A program made the translations under genes and the position numbers. Below, in pieces: positions 29,020 to 37,435 of a stretch of 64,000 nucleotides of DNA (within the stretch, counting starts at the first letter, position 1; the number at the start of each line of letters is the position of its first letter). Under the pieces are notes generated by a model. The model had not been told where the DNA came from. It was given only the letters and a program-made list of their open reading frames with translations, and did no database searches. This stretch comes from Silvania hatchlandensis (GTDB lineage: Bacteria; Pseudomonadota; Gammaproteobacteria; Enterobacterales; Enterobacteriaceae): positions 62,001 to 126,000 of the forward strand of contig NZ_JAMGZK010000043.1 of the NCBI RefSeq assembly GCF_025564065.1, given 5' to 3'.

Positions 29020-30261
29020 TTACTTCGCAGCCGCGTTTAACACCTTGTTAAACGTCTCAATCGGACAGAATCCTTCACCATCCACCGGACAACCGTTCAG
29101 CGCCAGAGTCACGCGCTGGGCCGGGTCTTTTAGGCTAAGTACCTCGGCATTTCGCAGCTGTTCCGTGCTCTGATAAACATACTCAATCTTCATCAGATCG
29201 CGATTGCCGGTCTTATCGTGCCAGCGCTGGAAGATAATTTTTCCGCCAATTGGCGTGCGCTCATACTGGTCGTGAAGCTGATAGGGCGTAAAGTCGAGCG
29301 CTTTCAGCAAGGAGGCGATATTGGAGTCGTGTCCTACCAGCAGGGTGATTTTTGGCGCTTTGGCCTGGTCGGTAACCAGCGCGGTATCGATGTATTTCAC
29401 CAGCGGTTTCGCCACGTTACGTGCCACGTCCGCCGAGGTGAACAGCGAGTCCTGATAGCCGTTTTTCAGCTGCGACAACACTCGCCACTGCTGGTCGGTT
29501 TTGATCTCTCCCCAGGCGACCTGATCCAGCGGGAAGCCCTCGTAATATTGCAGGGTAAAGGCATCCACCAGCGAGTTACCCACCTTCAACGGGCCAGAGA
29601 CGCCGGGCTCTTTCTGGTAGTCGGCGCTGTAGGTATCTTTTGCCTCGCTCAGGGAGCAAACCTGCTTCTCTTTACAGGACGGAGACTGCGCGTAGTCGGT
29701 CATCTTCTCCAGCAATTTGTAGCTGTCGCCGAGGTGCATTCCCTGGCGCTCCTTGTCCATCGCCTGCAGCGCTTTTTGTTTGAATTCAGGTGAGTTGTCG
29801 GTGATCACCGGGTTAAAGGTCGGGTCCATGGTGCCCATTTGTTCCTGATGGTGCACCGGGACATCACAGCCCGGGAACGCGCCGGTGATAAAGAACTGCG
29901 CGGTCGCCACCGTACGCTGCAGGCTGTTGGCGTAGGCGTACACGCTGCCCGCCGTCGGGCATTCACCTGCGGTCACCATCCCCTGCTCTGCCAGCCACTC
30001 GCGCAGATAATGGCCCATATAGACCTCCAGCACGCCGCCTTTGGTGGTCAGCTGCCCGCCCGGTACATCCCACTCCGGCCATTTGCTGGGGGTGGATTGT
30101 TCCAGCACGCTGCCGTTGTTGGCCAGCGGTGCGCGCAGATTATGGCGGCTCATGATCAAGACCTGCTCCAGCTGATACCCGTCTGGCGCGGTCTGCGCCT
30201 GCACACCGCAAGAGAGGCCGATGCTGCCCGCCACGGCGGCGGCAATTAGTGCTTTTCTCAT
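29020..30261 (-). CDS. agp: Agp, periplasmic glucose-1-phosphatase
   Basis: 413 residues with a Sec signal peptide ([20 protein letters not shown], cleaved near VQA-QTA). It is a histidine acid phosphatase: the N-terminal RHNLRAP motif ([14 protein letters not shown]) carries the nucleophilic His, and the C-terminal HD is in [16 protein letters not shown]. It hydrolyses glucose-1-phosphate in the periplasm. Length and sequence match E. coli Agp. It is convergent with yccJ and monocistronic. Confidence 0.97.
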   Translation of the reverse strand: MRKALIAAAVAGSIGLSCGVQAQTAPDGYQLEQVLIMSRHNLRAPLANNGSVLEQSTPSKWPEWDVPGGQLTTKGGVLEVYMGHYLREWLAEQGMVTAGECPTAGSVYAYANSLQRTVATAQFFITGAFPGCDVPVHHQEQMGTMDPTFNPVITDNSPEFKQKALQAMDKERQGMHLGDSYKLLEKMTDYAQSPSCKEKQVCSLSEAKDTYSADYQKEPGVSGPLKVGNSLVDAFTLQYYEGFPLDQVAWGEIKTDQQWRVLSQLKNGYQDSLFTSADVARNVAKPLVKYIDTALVTDQAKAPKITLLVGHDSNIASLLKALDFTPYQLHDQYERTPIGGKIIFQRWHDKTGNRDLMKIEYVYQSTEQLRNAEVLSLKDPAQRVTLALNGCPVDGEGFCPIETFNKVLNAAAK

Positions 30262-30371
30262 CCCTCAATCCTCATTGTGTTTTTTATCGTCAGCTTGAGT
30301 GTGACAGATTTGTGACGAATTTCCTGGAACCCGCCCGCAAACTGGCGGCTAACTTTGCAGGTCGGTGAAAA

Positions 30372-30389
30372 TTGGTTTTATAATAAAAC
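30372..30389. promoter_or_regulatory. Palindromic motif upstream of the first HxlR gene
   Basis: TTGGTTTTATAATAAAAC contains the near-perfect palindrome GTTTTATAATAAAAC. It lies 22 bases before the GTG start at 30412. A 16/18 match recurs at 31028-31045 before the neighbouring dehydrogenase gene. Confidence 0.55.
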
Positions 30390-30411
30390 TTACCGCTGAT
30401 AAGGAGTCGCC

Positions 30412-30858
30412 GTGAAACGTACCCGTCTGGAAGAGAGTTCCTGCCCTGTTGCCCGCTCGCTGGATATTATCGGCGACTGGTGGTCGCTGCTGATTGTGCG
30501 CGACGCCCTGCGCGGGATTACGCGCTTTGGCGAGTTTCAAAAAAGCCTCGGTATCGCCAAAAATATGCTGGCAACCCGGCTGAAGCTACTGGTTGACGAG
30601 GGCATTCTGGTGCTGCAACCGGCCTCCGACGGCAGCGCCTGGCAGGAGTACGTTCTGACCGAGAAAGGCCGCGCCCTGCAAACCGTGCTGGTGGCGCTTT
30701 CCCAATGGGGAAATGCGCATTTATTTGGCGAAGGGGATGTGGGTACGGTGCTGGTGGATACCGAGCACCGTCAGCCGCTGCGCACGCTGGCGCTGATTGC
30801 CAGCGACGGGAGGGTGCTACAGCCGGAGGAGATTACGCCGCAGTATCCGGGGGATTGA
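30412..30858 (+). CDS. HxlR-family transcriptional regulator
   Basis: A 148-residue winged-helix regulator. The HxlR pattern is clear: SCPVARSLDIIGDWWSLLIV, then RFGEFQKSLGIAKNMLATRL and VLTEKGRAL. Many members sense electrophiles or oxidants through an N-terminal Cys; here there is a single Cys at residue 11 (SSCPVARS). The GTG start at 30412 follows AAGGAG. It lies upstream of, and on the same strand as, an SDR gene with a shared promoter motif, so it probably controls that gene and itself. Confidence 0.9.
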   Translation: MKRTRLEESSCPVARSLDIIGDWWSLLIVRDALRGITRFGEFQKSLGIAKNMLATRLKLLVDEGILVLQPASDGSAWQEYVLTEKGRALQTVLVALSQWGNAHLFGEGDVGTVLVDTEHRQPLRTLALIASDGRVLQPEEITPQYPGD

Positions 30859-31006
30859 CCTTTGCCGTATCCGGAAATCACTGCTGGGTCTGTTATTGCC
30901 CCTGTGGCGTGGGCTTATTCCACGCATCGGTATATTTGATCATCCCGTCAACGTAACCCCTCATTGCAGAGATCAAAAATAACGCGCAATTAGGTTGCAT
31001 TATAGG

Positions 31007-31045
31007 ACCAAATGACGCACGCTCCATTTGGTTTCATGATAAAAC
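31007..31045. promoter_or_regulatory. Operator-like region upstream of the SDR gene
   Basis: The inverted repeat ACCAAATG-N10-CATTTGGT (31007-31032) overlaps the motif TTGGTTTCATGATAAAAC (31028-31045). The latter matches 16 of 18 bases of the motif in front of the HxlR gene and lies 29 bases before the SDR ATG. Confidence 0.55.
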
Positions 31046-31074
31046 CATTAATCCTTTACGCTTGAGGTATCACG

Positions 31075-31869
31075 ATGACAACGCAACGTTCTACGGCTTT
31101 GATTACCGGTGCATCTTCCGGGATTGGTGCGGTCTATGCCGACCGTCTCGCGGCCCGCGGCTACGATCTGGTACTGGTGGCCCGCCGGGAAGCGCGTCTG
31201 CAGGCGCTGGCGGCGCAGTTAGAGCAGCGCTACGGGGTGCAGGTCGCCACCCTGACGGCGGATCTGACGGATGAAACCGGGATCCGCGCTGTAGAAGAGG
31301 TGCTACGCAGCAACAGCAAAATCGACATGCTGGTCAACAATGCCGGCACCGCGCAGATGGCACCGTTCATGGCGGGCGACGTGGCGCAGCATCAGGCCAT
31401 CAATATGCTCAACACCACCGCCCTGATGCGCTTGACCTATGCCCTGCTGCCGCGCCTGGCGCAGAACAATCGCGGGACGCTGATTAACATCGCCTCGGTG
31501 CTGGCGGTTCATGCCCGGGCAGGCAGCGCGCTGTACAGTGCCACCAAAAGCTGGGTACTCAATTTCACCCGTGGGCTGCAGGAAGAGTTTGCCGACAGCA
31601 ACGTGCGTATTCAGGCGGTATTACCGGCGGCAACCGCCACCGAGATCTGGGCGATTTCTGGCGTGCCCATCGACAATCTGCCTGAAGGCTCGGTGATGAC
31701 CACCGACAATATGGTGGACGCTGCGCTGGCGGGTCTGGATCAGGGAGAACTCATCACCATACCGCCGCTGCATGATGAATCCCTGTGGACACGCTATGAA
31801 GAGGCGCGGCTGGCGCTGTTTAATAGCGCACGCACTGGCGAACCGGCGCCACGCTATCTGCCGCGCTAA
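31075..31869 (+). CDS. Short-chain dehydrogenase/reductase
   Basis: 264 residues of the classical SDR family. The cofactor motif is ITGASSGIGAVYADRL (residues ~10-25), the structural motif LVNNAGTAQ, and the catalytic Ser and YxxxK lie in INIASVLAVHA and ALYSATKSW. The acceptor substrate is unknown. TGAGG lies 8 bases before the ATG. It is probably the target of the HxlR regulator encoded 216 bases upstream. Confidence 0.9.
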   Translation: MTTQRSTALITGASSGIGAVYADRLAARGYDLVLVARREARLQALAAQLEQRYGVQVATLTADLTDETGIRAVEEVLRSNSKIDMLVNNAGTAQMAPFMAGDVAQHQAINMLNTTALMRLTYALLPRLAQNNRGTLINIASVLAVHARAGSALYSATKSWVLNFTRGLQEEFADSNVRIQAVLPAATATEIWAISGVPIDNLPEGSVMTTDNMVDAALAGLDQGELITIPPLHDESLWTRYEEARLALFNSARTGEPAPRYLPR

Positions 31870-31872
31870 GCA

Positions 31873-32232
31873 TTAGCGTTTAAGCTGGTCGCCGTACTCA
31901 CGCATCCAGTCAGCCAGCGGGTCGAGGGCGCTTTGCAGCGTCAGGCCCAGGTCGGTGATGTGATACTCCACCCGGGGCGGGATCTCAGGAAAAACGGTGC
32001 GGGTGACCAGCCCGCGCTGCTCAAACAGACGCAGCTGGCGGGTGAGCTCTTTCTGGGTGATGGGCGCGGCCGCCCGCAGCAGATCGCCAAAGCGCACCGG
32101 CGTGTTCAGCACAATCAGCCGATAGATAATCGGGATCGCCCACTTGCCGGAGAGCAGGCCGATAAAACGGGTCATCGGGCAGGGTTGATGCTGTAAATTT
32201 TTTTCGTCCACGCACGCGCGTAATTCCGCCAT
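31873..32232 (-). CDS. HxlR-family transcriptional regulator (second)
   Basis: 119 residues with the HxlR pattern NLQHQPCPMTRFIGLLSGKW, RFGDLLRAAAPITQKELTRQ and the wing residues after QRGLVTR. Cys near position 7 and in QPCPMT may sense electrophiles, as in YodB/HypR-type members. It is divergent from a second SDR gene, and the intervening 100 bases carry a TTAGTATC/GATACTAA inverted repeat, so this is the usual regulator-target arrangement. Its end almost touches the end of the first SDR gene (3 bases). Confidence 0.9.
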   Translation of the reverse strand: MAELRACVDEKNLQHQPCPMTRFIGLLSGKWAIPIIYRLIVLNTPVRFGDLLRAAAPITQKELTRQLRLFEQRGLVTRTVFPEIPPRVEYHITDLGLTLQSALDPLADWMREYGDQLKR

Positions 32233-32250
32233 TGCACACCTCTCGCCTCT

Positions 32251-32289
32251 TTAGTATCCATTAGGTACCTGGTTTCTTTTAGATACTAA
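32251..32289. promoter_or_regulatory. HxlR-type operator between the second regulator and SDR gene
   Basis: TTAGTATC (32251-32258) and GATACTAA (32282-32289) form an 8-bp inverted repeat, with an internal GGTACC-like core (AGGTACCTGG). The layout fits a divergent operator bound by the adjacent HxlR protein. Confidence 0.6.
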
Positions 32290-32332
32290 CGTTTCTATAG
32301 TGCTTTCTCCAGAGACAAATCAGGAGAAGAAC

Positions 32333-33085
32333 ATGGGTCGTTTAACGGGTAAATATACGCTGATCACCGGCGGCACCAGCGGCATTGGTCTGGCAACCGC
32401 GCAGGCCTTTCTCGCCGAAGGGGCGCACGTTGCGGTGACGGGACGCAACCCCGCAACGCGTGCCGAGGCGCAGCGTAGACTTGGGGATAATGCCTGGATG
32501 ATCGACGCGGATGCGGGCGCTATCAATGCACAGCAGCAGCTGGCGGAGACGCTGGCATCACGCTGGCCACGGCTGGATGCGGTGTTTATTAATGCCGGAG
32601 ATGTGACGCACGGCGCGCTGGAAACCTGGCAGGAGGAGGCCTGGGATCGGCTGATGGGCACCAATCTCAAGGGGCCGTTCTTTTTAATTCAGGCGCTGCT
32701 GCCGCTGCTGAATAATCCCTCTTCGGTCATTTTGTGCGGCTCGGTGAGCGCCCATATCGGGCTGCCCACCAGCAGCGCCTATGCCGCCAGCAAAGCCGGT
32801 TTGCTGTCGCTGGCGCGCACATTATCCATCGAGCTGCTGCCGCGCGGGATCCGCGTCAATGGCCTGAGCCCCGGCCCGGTCGCCACCCCGGCGCTGGGTA
32901 AGCTGGGTTTAGACGACGAGGCGCAGCGTGCGCTGCAAAGTGAGATCGCGAAACTGGTGCCGCTGGGGCGCTTAGGCACGCCGGACGAACTGGCAAAGGC
33001 CGCGCTGTATCTGGCCTCGGATGAGTCTACCTATACCCTTGGCACGGAACTGCTGGTGGATGGCGGGACGGCGATCGGACGGTAA
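32333..33085 (+). CDS. Short-chain dehydrogenase/reductase (second)
   Basis: 250 residues of the classical SDR family: LITGGTSGIGLATAQAFLAE for cofactor, FINAGDVTHG in place of NNAG, and the catalytic region LCGSVSAHIGLPTSSAYAAS followed by K. The C-terminus TLGTELLVDGGTAIGR is typical. The ATG at 32333 follows CAGGAGAAG; the in-frame codon at 32300 is not supported. It is divergent from an HxlR regulator. Substrate unknown; such pairs often handle electrophilic carbonyls or quinones. Confidence 0.9.
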   Translation: MGRLTGKYTLITGGTSGIGLATAQAFLAEGAHVAVTGRNPATRAEAQRRLGDNAWMIDADAGAINAQQQLAETLASRWPRLDAVFINAGDVTHGALETWQEEAWDRLMGTNLKGPFFLIQALLPLLNNPSSVILCGSVSAHIGLPTSSAYAASKAGLLSLARTLSIELLPRGIRVNGLSPGPVATPALGKLGLDDEAQRALQSEIAKLVPLGRLGTPDELAKAALYLASDESTYTLGTELLVDGGTAIGR

Positions 33086-33171
33086 AGGATGCGGGGGAGA
33101 GAGGTGGGTGCGTTGCTTTTATCTATCTGGCATAGTGAAGCAGACGCGGCCTGCTGAACAGGAAGATAAAA

Positions 33172-33420
33172 ATGCTCGAGCTTCGACCAAATTGTGAATG
33201 GTGCGATCGTGACCTGCCTCCCGACTCCCCCGAGGCCAGAATCTGCTCGTTTGAATGTACCTTCTGCGCGAAGTGCGCGCAAACCGCCCTAAACCATCGC
33301 TGCCCTAACTGCCAGGGTGAGCTGGTGCGACGCCCGGTCCGGCCGGAGAACAAACTGGTCACATTCCCGGCGTCCACGACGCGGGTTCATGCGAAACGTG
33401 AGGAACATGATGATCGCTAA
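33172..33420 (+). CDS. DUF1272 small zinc-ribbon-like protein
   Basis: 82 residues. Eight Cys in pairs (CEWCDRDL, CSFECTFCAKC, CPNC) are arranged as a compact zinc-binding domain matching DUF1272 (LPPDSPEARICSFECTFC, CPNCQGELVRRPVRP). Function unknown. The ATG at 33172 is preceded by AGGAAGATAAAA. The last 14 bases overlap the start of the next gene, so the two are translationally coupled. Confidence 0.88.
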   Translation: MLELRPNCEWCDRDLPPDSPEARICSFECTFCAKCAQTALNHRCPNCQGELVRRPVRPENKLVTFPASTTRVHAKREEHDDR

Positions 33421-34792
33421 CCGTATCCAGCTCCAGACCCTCCCGGCACCGCGTAAATTCACCGATGTTCCGCCGGTGCTGTTAAGCGATGCGACAATGC
33501 TCGAGCGCAAAGAAAAGGTGCTGTCCCGCATGAACGACGAAGGGTTTGACGCCCTCGTGATTTATGCCGACAAGGAGCATGGGGGTAACTTTGAATACCT
33601 GACCGGGTTTGTTCCGCGTTTTGAAGAGGGGCTGTTAATTCTGCATAACACGGGGCAGGCCACCGTCATTCTCGGCAATGAAAATCTGAAGATGGCGCAG
33701 CACTCGCGTATTCCGGTCACGCTGAAACATTGCCCGTATTTTTCGCTGCCCAATCAGCCGATGGAACAGGAGCAATCCCTTGAGACGTTAATCAGCGAAA
33801 CGGGTCTGAATACCCTGTCCAAAGTGGGCCTGGTGGGCTGGAAAATGTTCACCTCTGCGGTTGCTGATAATAAGGCGCTGTTCGATTTGCCCTACTTTAT
33901 CGTCGAGGCTGTCAAAAACAGTACCCTCGCAGCGCTCGAAAACGCGACGCATCTTTTTATCCGGGGCGATAACGGAGCCCGCGTCACCAGTAATGAGAAC
34001 GAAATTGCCCATTACGAATACGGCGCTAATCTGGCCTCGAATTGTATTCTTGATGCCATGAATGCGGTGGAGCCCGGCATTCGCGAAACCGAGCTGGGGG
34101 CGCTATTAGCAGCAGAAGGCCAGTATCAGACGGTGGTCACCATTGCCGCCGCCGGGCAGCGTTTTGCTAAAGCCAACTTCTATCCCACTTATAAAAAGCT
34201 GGAACGCGGCCAGCCGCTGTCGATGAGCACCGGGTTTAAAGGCGGGCTTTCAAGCCGGACCGGCTTTGTGATTGCAGATGAAAGCGAGCTGCCGGAGAAC
34301 CAAAAAGATTATCTCGACAGGGTGGCAAAACCCTATTTCGCCGCCGTCGCCAGCTGGCTTGAGAAGATTAAAATCGGCATGCCGGGCGGGGAGATGTATG
34401 CCCTTATCGAAAGCGTGCTCGATAAAAAACAGTACGGCTGGCACCTGAATCCGGGGCATCTTAGCGCCGATGAAGAGTGGATGTCGTCGCCGATTTATCC
34501 GCACTCGACCGAGACGCTAAAAAGCGGGATGATCCTGCAGATTGATATTATCCCTTCCGTGGCGGGCTATACCGGGGTAAGTGCCGAAGAGAGTGTGGCC
34601 CTGGCGGACAAGGCGTTGCAGGCCAACATCCAGGCGGCGTACCCCGACTTGTGGCAACGGATCGCCATTCGCCGGGACTATATTCGTAACGTGCTGAAGA
34701 TTAATCTCGCCGATGAGGTGATTCCGCTGTCGAATACCGTGGCCTATCTGCGCCCGTTCTTGCTGGCAAAGGATAAAGCCTTTACCTGCTGA
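33407..34792 (+). CDS. M24-family (Xaa-Pro peptidase-like) protein, metal site degenerate
   Basis: 461 residues. An N-terminal creatinase/prolidase-like domain (LSRMNDEGFDALVIYADKEH, residues ~30-50) is followed by a C-terminal pita-bread-type half. The usual DxG...D metal ligands are replaced (SMSTGFKGGLSSRTGFV), while a His (LNPGHLSADEEW) and Glu (SAEESVAL) remain. It therefore probably does not hold the canonical dinuclear metal site. The start at 33407 (or the adjacent ATG 33410) follows GAGGAA and lies inside the DUF1272 gene. Role unknown. Confidence 0.82.
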   Translation: MMIANRIQLQTLPAPRKFTDVPPVLLSDATMLERKEKVLSRMNDEGFDALVIYADKEHGGNFEYLTGFVPRFEEGLLILHNTGQATVILGNENLKMAQHSRIPVTLKHCPYFSLPNQPMEQEQSLETLISETGLNTLSKVGLVGWKMFTSAVADNKALFDLPYFIVEAVKNSTLAALENATHLFIRGDNGARVTSNENEIAHYEYGANLASNCILDAMNAVEPGIRETELGALLAAEGQYQTVVTIAAAGQRFAKANFYPTYKKLERGQPLSMSTGFKGGLSSRTGFVIADESELPENQKDYLDRVAKPYFAAVASWLEKIKIGMPGGEMYALIESVLDKKQYGWHLNPGHLSADEEWMSSPIYPHSTETLKSGMILQIDIIPSVAGYTGVSAEESVALADKALQANIQAAYPDLWQRIAIRRDYIRNVLKINLADEVIPLSNTVAYLRPFLLAKDKAFTC

Positions 34793-34857
34793 TTAAGCGG
34801 CCTGAGCCCGGTGAAATACCGGACCCAGGCCTTATCCACGCCGATGGGCTTCAGGCA

Positions 34858-35118
34858 TTACCAGTCGTTATCCTCGTGGTAGTGATTGTGATGGCCGCGA
34901 TGGCTGTACTGGTCGTCGCGGTTGCGGTCTTCCTGATGATCGCGCTCCCACTCTTTTTTATCGTCTTTGTGCTTCTCTTTTTGGTGATGATTTGCCACAG
35001 CAGCGCCAACGGCCGCTGCACCCAGACCGATACCTACCGCCGACAGCACCGGATGATCTGCGCAGCCTGACAGCATGGCCATCACCGCCATTGCGGTAAC
35101 TACTTTTTTCAGTTTCAT
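34858..35118 (-). CDS. Small histidine-rich lipoprotein
   Basis: 86 residues. The signal MKLKKVVTAMAVMAMLSGCADH has lipobox LSGC, followed by a glycine-zipper-like hydrophobic stretch (AVGIGLGAAAVGAAVANHH) and a strongly charged, His/Asp/Lys-rich tail ending HRGHHNHYHEDNDW. The tail could bind metal ions, which is inference. It lies 9 bases behind a larger secreted protein gene on the same strand, so it is the second gene of a two-gene operon. No named family is recognised. Confidence 0.75.
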   Translation of the reverse strand: MKLKKVVTAMAVMAMLSGCADHPVLSAVGIGLGAAAVGAAVANHHQKEKHKDDKKEWERDHQEDRNRDDQYSHRGHHNHYHEDNDW

Positions 35119-35127
35119 AATGGGTTC

Positions 35128-35640
35128 TTAGCGCGAAGCGTAGATGTTACCGTGGTTGCCGGAATCTTCGTCTTTCCAGGTACCGCGATGGTTATCTCTG
35201 ATGGTGTAAGTTGCGTAGCCATCGCGGAACGTCAGGGTATCGTTGTACGCATTCACATCGCGCATCTCTTTACCGTTCAGGTAGACCCCGGAGTCTTCGA
35301 TGTGGATGTCCGCCCCGCGCTCGCCGTTGTCGAATTTCACCACGTAGTTACCGGCGAATTTGCCGTTGATGCCCGCATCGCTGTGGTTGTCGTTATAGCC
35401 ATTTTGCTGATTGTCACGGTGGTGATGCTTACCGTAATGGCTCTGCTGCTCGCCATCGTTGTTGATAAAGCCGTGGCGTTCGTTCCACTCGTAAGACTTG
35501 TTGAGATCGCAGCCCTGCAGCTCGGAAGCCTGAGTGCAGCCGGAGCGCTCATACTTAGCGCGCTGCGCCGGGGTGATGGCACATGCGGTGGTGGCACTCA
35601 CCAGACCGACGACCAGAATGGCTAAAACACGTTTTTTCAT
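35128..35640 (-). CDS. Secreted or lipoprotein of unknown function
   Basis: 170 residues from the ATG at 35640 (MKKRVLAILVVGLVSATTAC). The signal may be type II at TTAC or type I after TACA. The mature part has three further Cys in SGCTQASELQGCDL and a His/Asn/Asp-rich linker (HYGKHHHRDNQQNGYNDNH). A C-terminal beta-rich region follows (VVKFDNGERGADIHIEDSGV, then TLTFRDGYATYTIRDN). I do not recognise the family. The His-rich character is shared with the downstream lipoprotein gene, suggesting a common envelope role. Confidence 0.72.
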   Translation of the reverse strand: MKKRVLAILVVGLVSATTACAITPAQRAKYERSGCTQASELQGCDLNKSYEWNERHGFINNDGEQQSHYGKHHHRDNQQNGYNDNHSDAGINGKFAGNYVVKFDNGERGADIHIEDSGVYLNGKEMRDVNAYNDTLTFRDGYATYTIRDNHRGTWKDEDSGNHGNIYASR

Positions 35641-36224
35641 GCTATTGCTCGCTATCATCATTTTTATTGACTACATATTCTGCGGCGCAAATGGCCGCGT
35701 TATTTTTTACGCCTCTTTTTAAAACAGGCATAATTAAATTATCGCAATTACTTAACAGTGCAGTGACAATTTAATTAACGAATTGTCTATATTTACTTTT
35801 ATATGAAAGTCTCGCCGCGCTATTATTCATCATTCGCTAAATCAGTCCACACGCGCCAGGCCAGCGCACCGCAGGCCAGAACTGCCGCGCCCTGACGGGC
35901 AACACAATGCATTTTACGTAATAACGCACACAATACATTAACAAGCCGTTTATATAACAGCATCATATTTACGCGCTCTGCCCGACGTTTATTAAACGGG
36001 TCACAAATAACAGTGCGGCGATATTACGGCTTTTTATTTCAGCTTCACAAAGGGTTTTAAACGGACAATTTCAAATACAGAACATTCTTAGCAGGGAATA
36101 GCAGGAAGAGAACAGAAATATTAATCAATGCTCATCTGAGAAAATGAATGCGTGAATACTTCCTTTGTATCACGGCAGAAGAGGGCCTGATGTTGCGCCC
36201 TCTCCTGCATTGACGGTGTAACGC
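35641..36224. other. AT-rich intergenic region
   Basis: Almost 600 bases between the secreted-protein pair and the YncE-like gene. It is clearly AT-richer than its neighbours, with long runs of A/T and no family-level gene. The only candidate is a 47-codon minus-strand frame at 35823-35966. The AT content suggests H-NS-type silencing or acquired DNA. Confidence 0.5.
35823..35966 (-). CDS. Possible small hydrophobic protein (47 residues)
   Basis: The frame begins MMLLYKRLVNVLCALLRKMH and continues with a hydrophobic helix (GAAVLACGALAWRVW) and an acidic end. The composition suggests a small membrane protein. There is no clear Shine-Dalgarno sequence and the family is not recognised. It lies in an otherwise empty AT-rich region. 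It may be a chance frame. Confidence 0.3.
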   Translation of the reverse strand: MMLLYKRLVNVLCALLRKMHCVARQGAAVLACGALAWRVWTDLANDE

Positions 36225-37400
36225 TTAGGAACGGGTCAAATCGATACGCAGAATGCGCTCTTTTGCACCCTCAACGTACACGTCCGGATCCCAGTCGCGG
36301 TTAAAGCCCTCTTTGACGCCGACATACAGGGTATCCAGATCCGGTGACAGCACCATCTGATTCGGATACACCGGAGCGTTGAATTCCCGCGTGATAGCAT
36401 AAGTGGTGGCATCGATCACGCTGATGGTACCGCTGGTGAAGTTGGTAACATAAATCTCATTGTATTTCGGGTTGTATTTCACCGCGTTGGTCCCGGCACC
36501 GGTGTGAACATACCCGAGCTGCTGACCATTGCGTAAATCGAATACGTACAACCCATCCTGCTGGCCACGGCGATCTTCATGGTCGAACACCACCACAAAC
36601 GCGCGGTTCGAGTCAGAGTCCACCGCCAGATTCTGGACGCTGGCGATCTGCGGCTGCGGATCTTTCAGGCGGATGGTGCGCAGCACGGTCTGCTTTTTGG
36701 CATCAATTTCATTGATGTAATCTTTACCGCCAACATAGATCTTCTGCGTTTTCTCATCCTGGGTCAGGCCATAGGCGGTACCGCTGTAGGCCCCTTTCAC
36801 CTCGCCTTTACGTGCCAGGGTGGTGCCGTCGAGCATCAGCAGCTTATGCAGCGCGGTCATGCCGTCGGCGGTTTTCTGCATATTGCTGTAGCTGACAAAC
36901 AGCGTATTGGTCGGGCTGTTGTACACCATGTGCCGCAGGTGCTCAAAGCGCGCATCGGCGGCATTCGCCACCTTGAAGCTAAGTTTGTCGCTGGTTTTGG
37001 TCAGCTTGCCGGTCAGGGTATCGACGATGCTTACCCGCAGCGAAGCGGACTGGGTATGCCCGACATACAGCTGATGCTGCGGCTGATTCATCGCCAGCGA
37101 GAAAGCCCGGTACGGCATCGTCACCCGGCTTTCGGTGCTCAACGAGGCAGGGTTAAAAGCATACAGAAAGCCTTTGTTGGCCTCGCGGTTCATACGGTCA
37201 GTGACGGCGGCGTACAGTCGGTGGCTGGTATTATCAAAGGCCAGCTCATACAGGCCTTCATTGGCCTCCTGCAGATAGTTGGTTTTCATCGCGAAACGGG
37301 AAAGTTCACGCTGCGGCGGGTCTATTGCCCAGGCTGCAGTGGAAAAGAGCCCGGCAATCAGCAGGCATCCCAGCGAGGTGGTAACGTTACGGTGCTTCAT
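36225..37400 (-). CDS. YncE-family beta-propeller protein
   Basis: 391 residues with a Sec signal peptide (CLLIAGLFSTAAWA-IDPP). The repeats are of the YVTN/YncE seven-blade propeller type, e.g. KYNPKYNEIYVTNFTSGTIS, VIDATTYAITREFNAPVYP and LVLSPDLDTLYVGV-like segments. YncE of E. coli is periplasmic and iron-repressed, with unclear function. The gene lies 35 bases downstream of the TonB-dependent receptor on the same strand, the last of four genes in a probable Fur operon; it may bind the ligand or cofactor delivered by the receptor. Confidence 0.88.
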   Translation of the reverse strand: MKHRNVTTSLGCLLIAGLFSTAAWAIDPPQRELSRFAMKTNYLQEANEGLYELAFDNTSHRLYAAVTDRMNREANKGFLYAFNPASLSTESRVTMPYRAFSLAMNQPQHQLYVGHTQSASLRVSIVDTLTGKLTKTSDKLSFKVANAADARFEHLRHMVYNSPTNTLFVSYSNMQKTADGMTALHKLLMLDGTTLARKGEVKGAYSGTAYGLTQDEKTQKIYVGGKDYINEIDAKKQTVLRTIRLKDPQPQIASVQNLAVDSDSNRAFVVVFDHEDRRGQQDGLYVFDLRNGQQLGYVHTGAGTNAVKYNPKYNEIYVTNFTSGTISVIDATTYAITREFNAPVYPNQMVLSPDLDTLYVGVKEGFNRDWDPDVYVEGAKERILRIDLTRS

Positions 37401-37435
37401 AGTTATTCCTGGTCATCAACGTGATTAAGGGCAGA

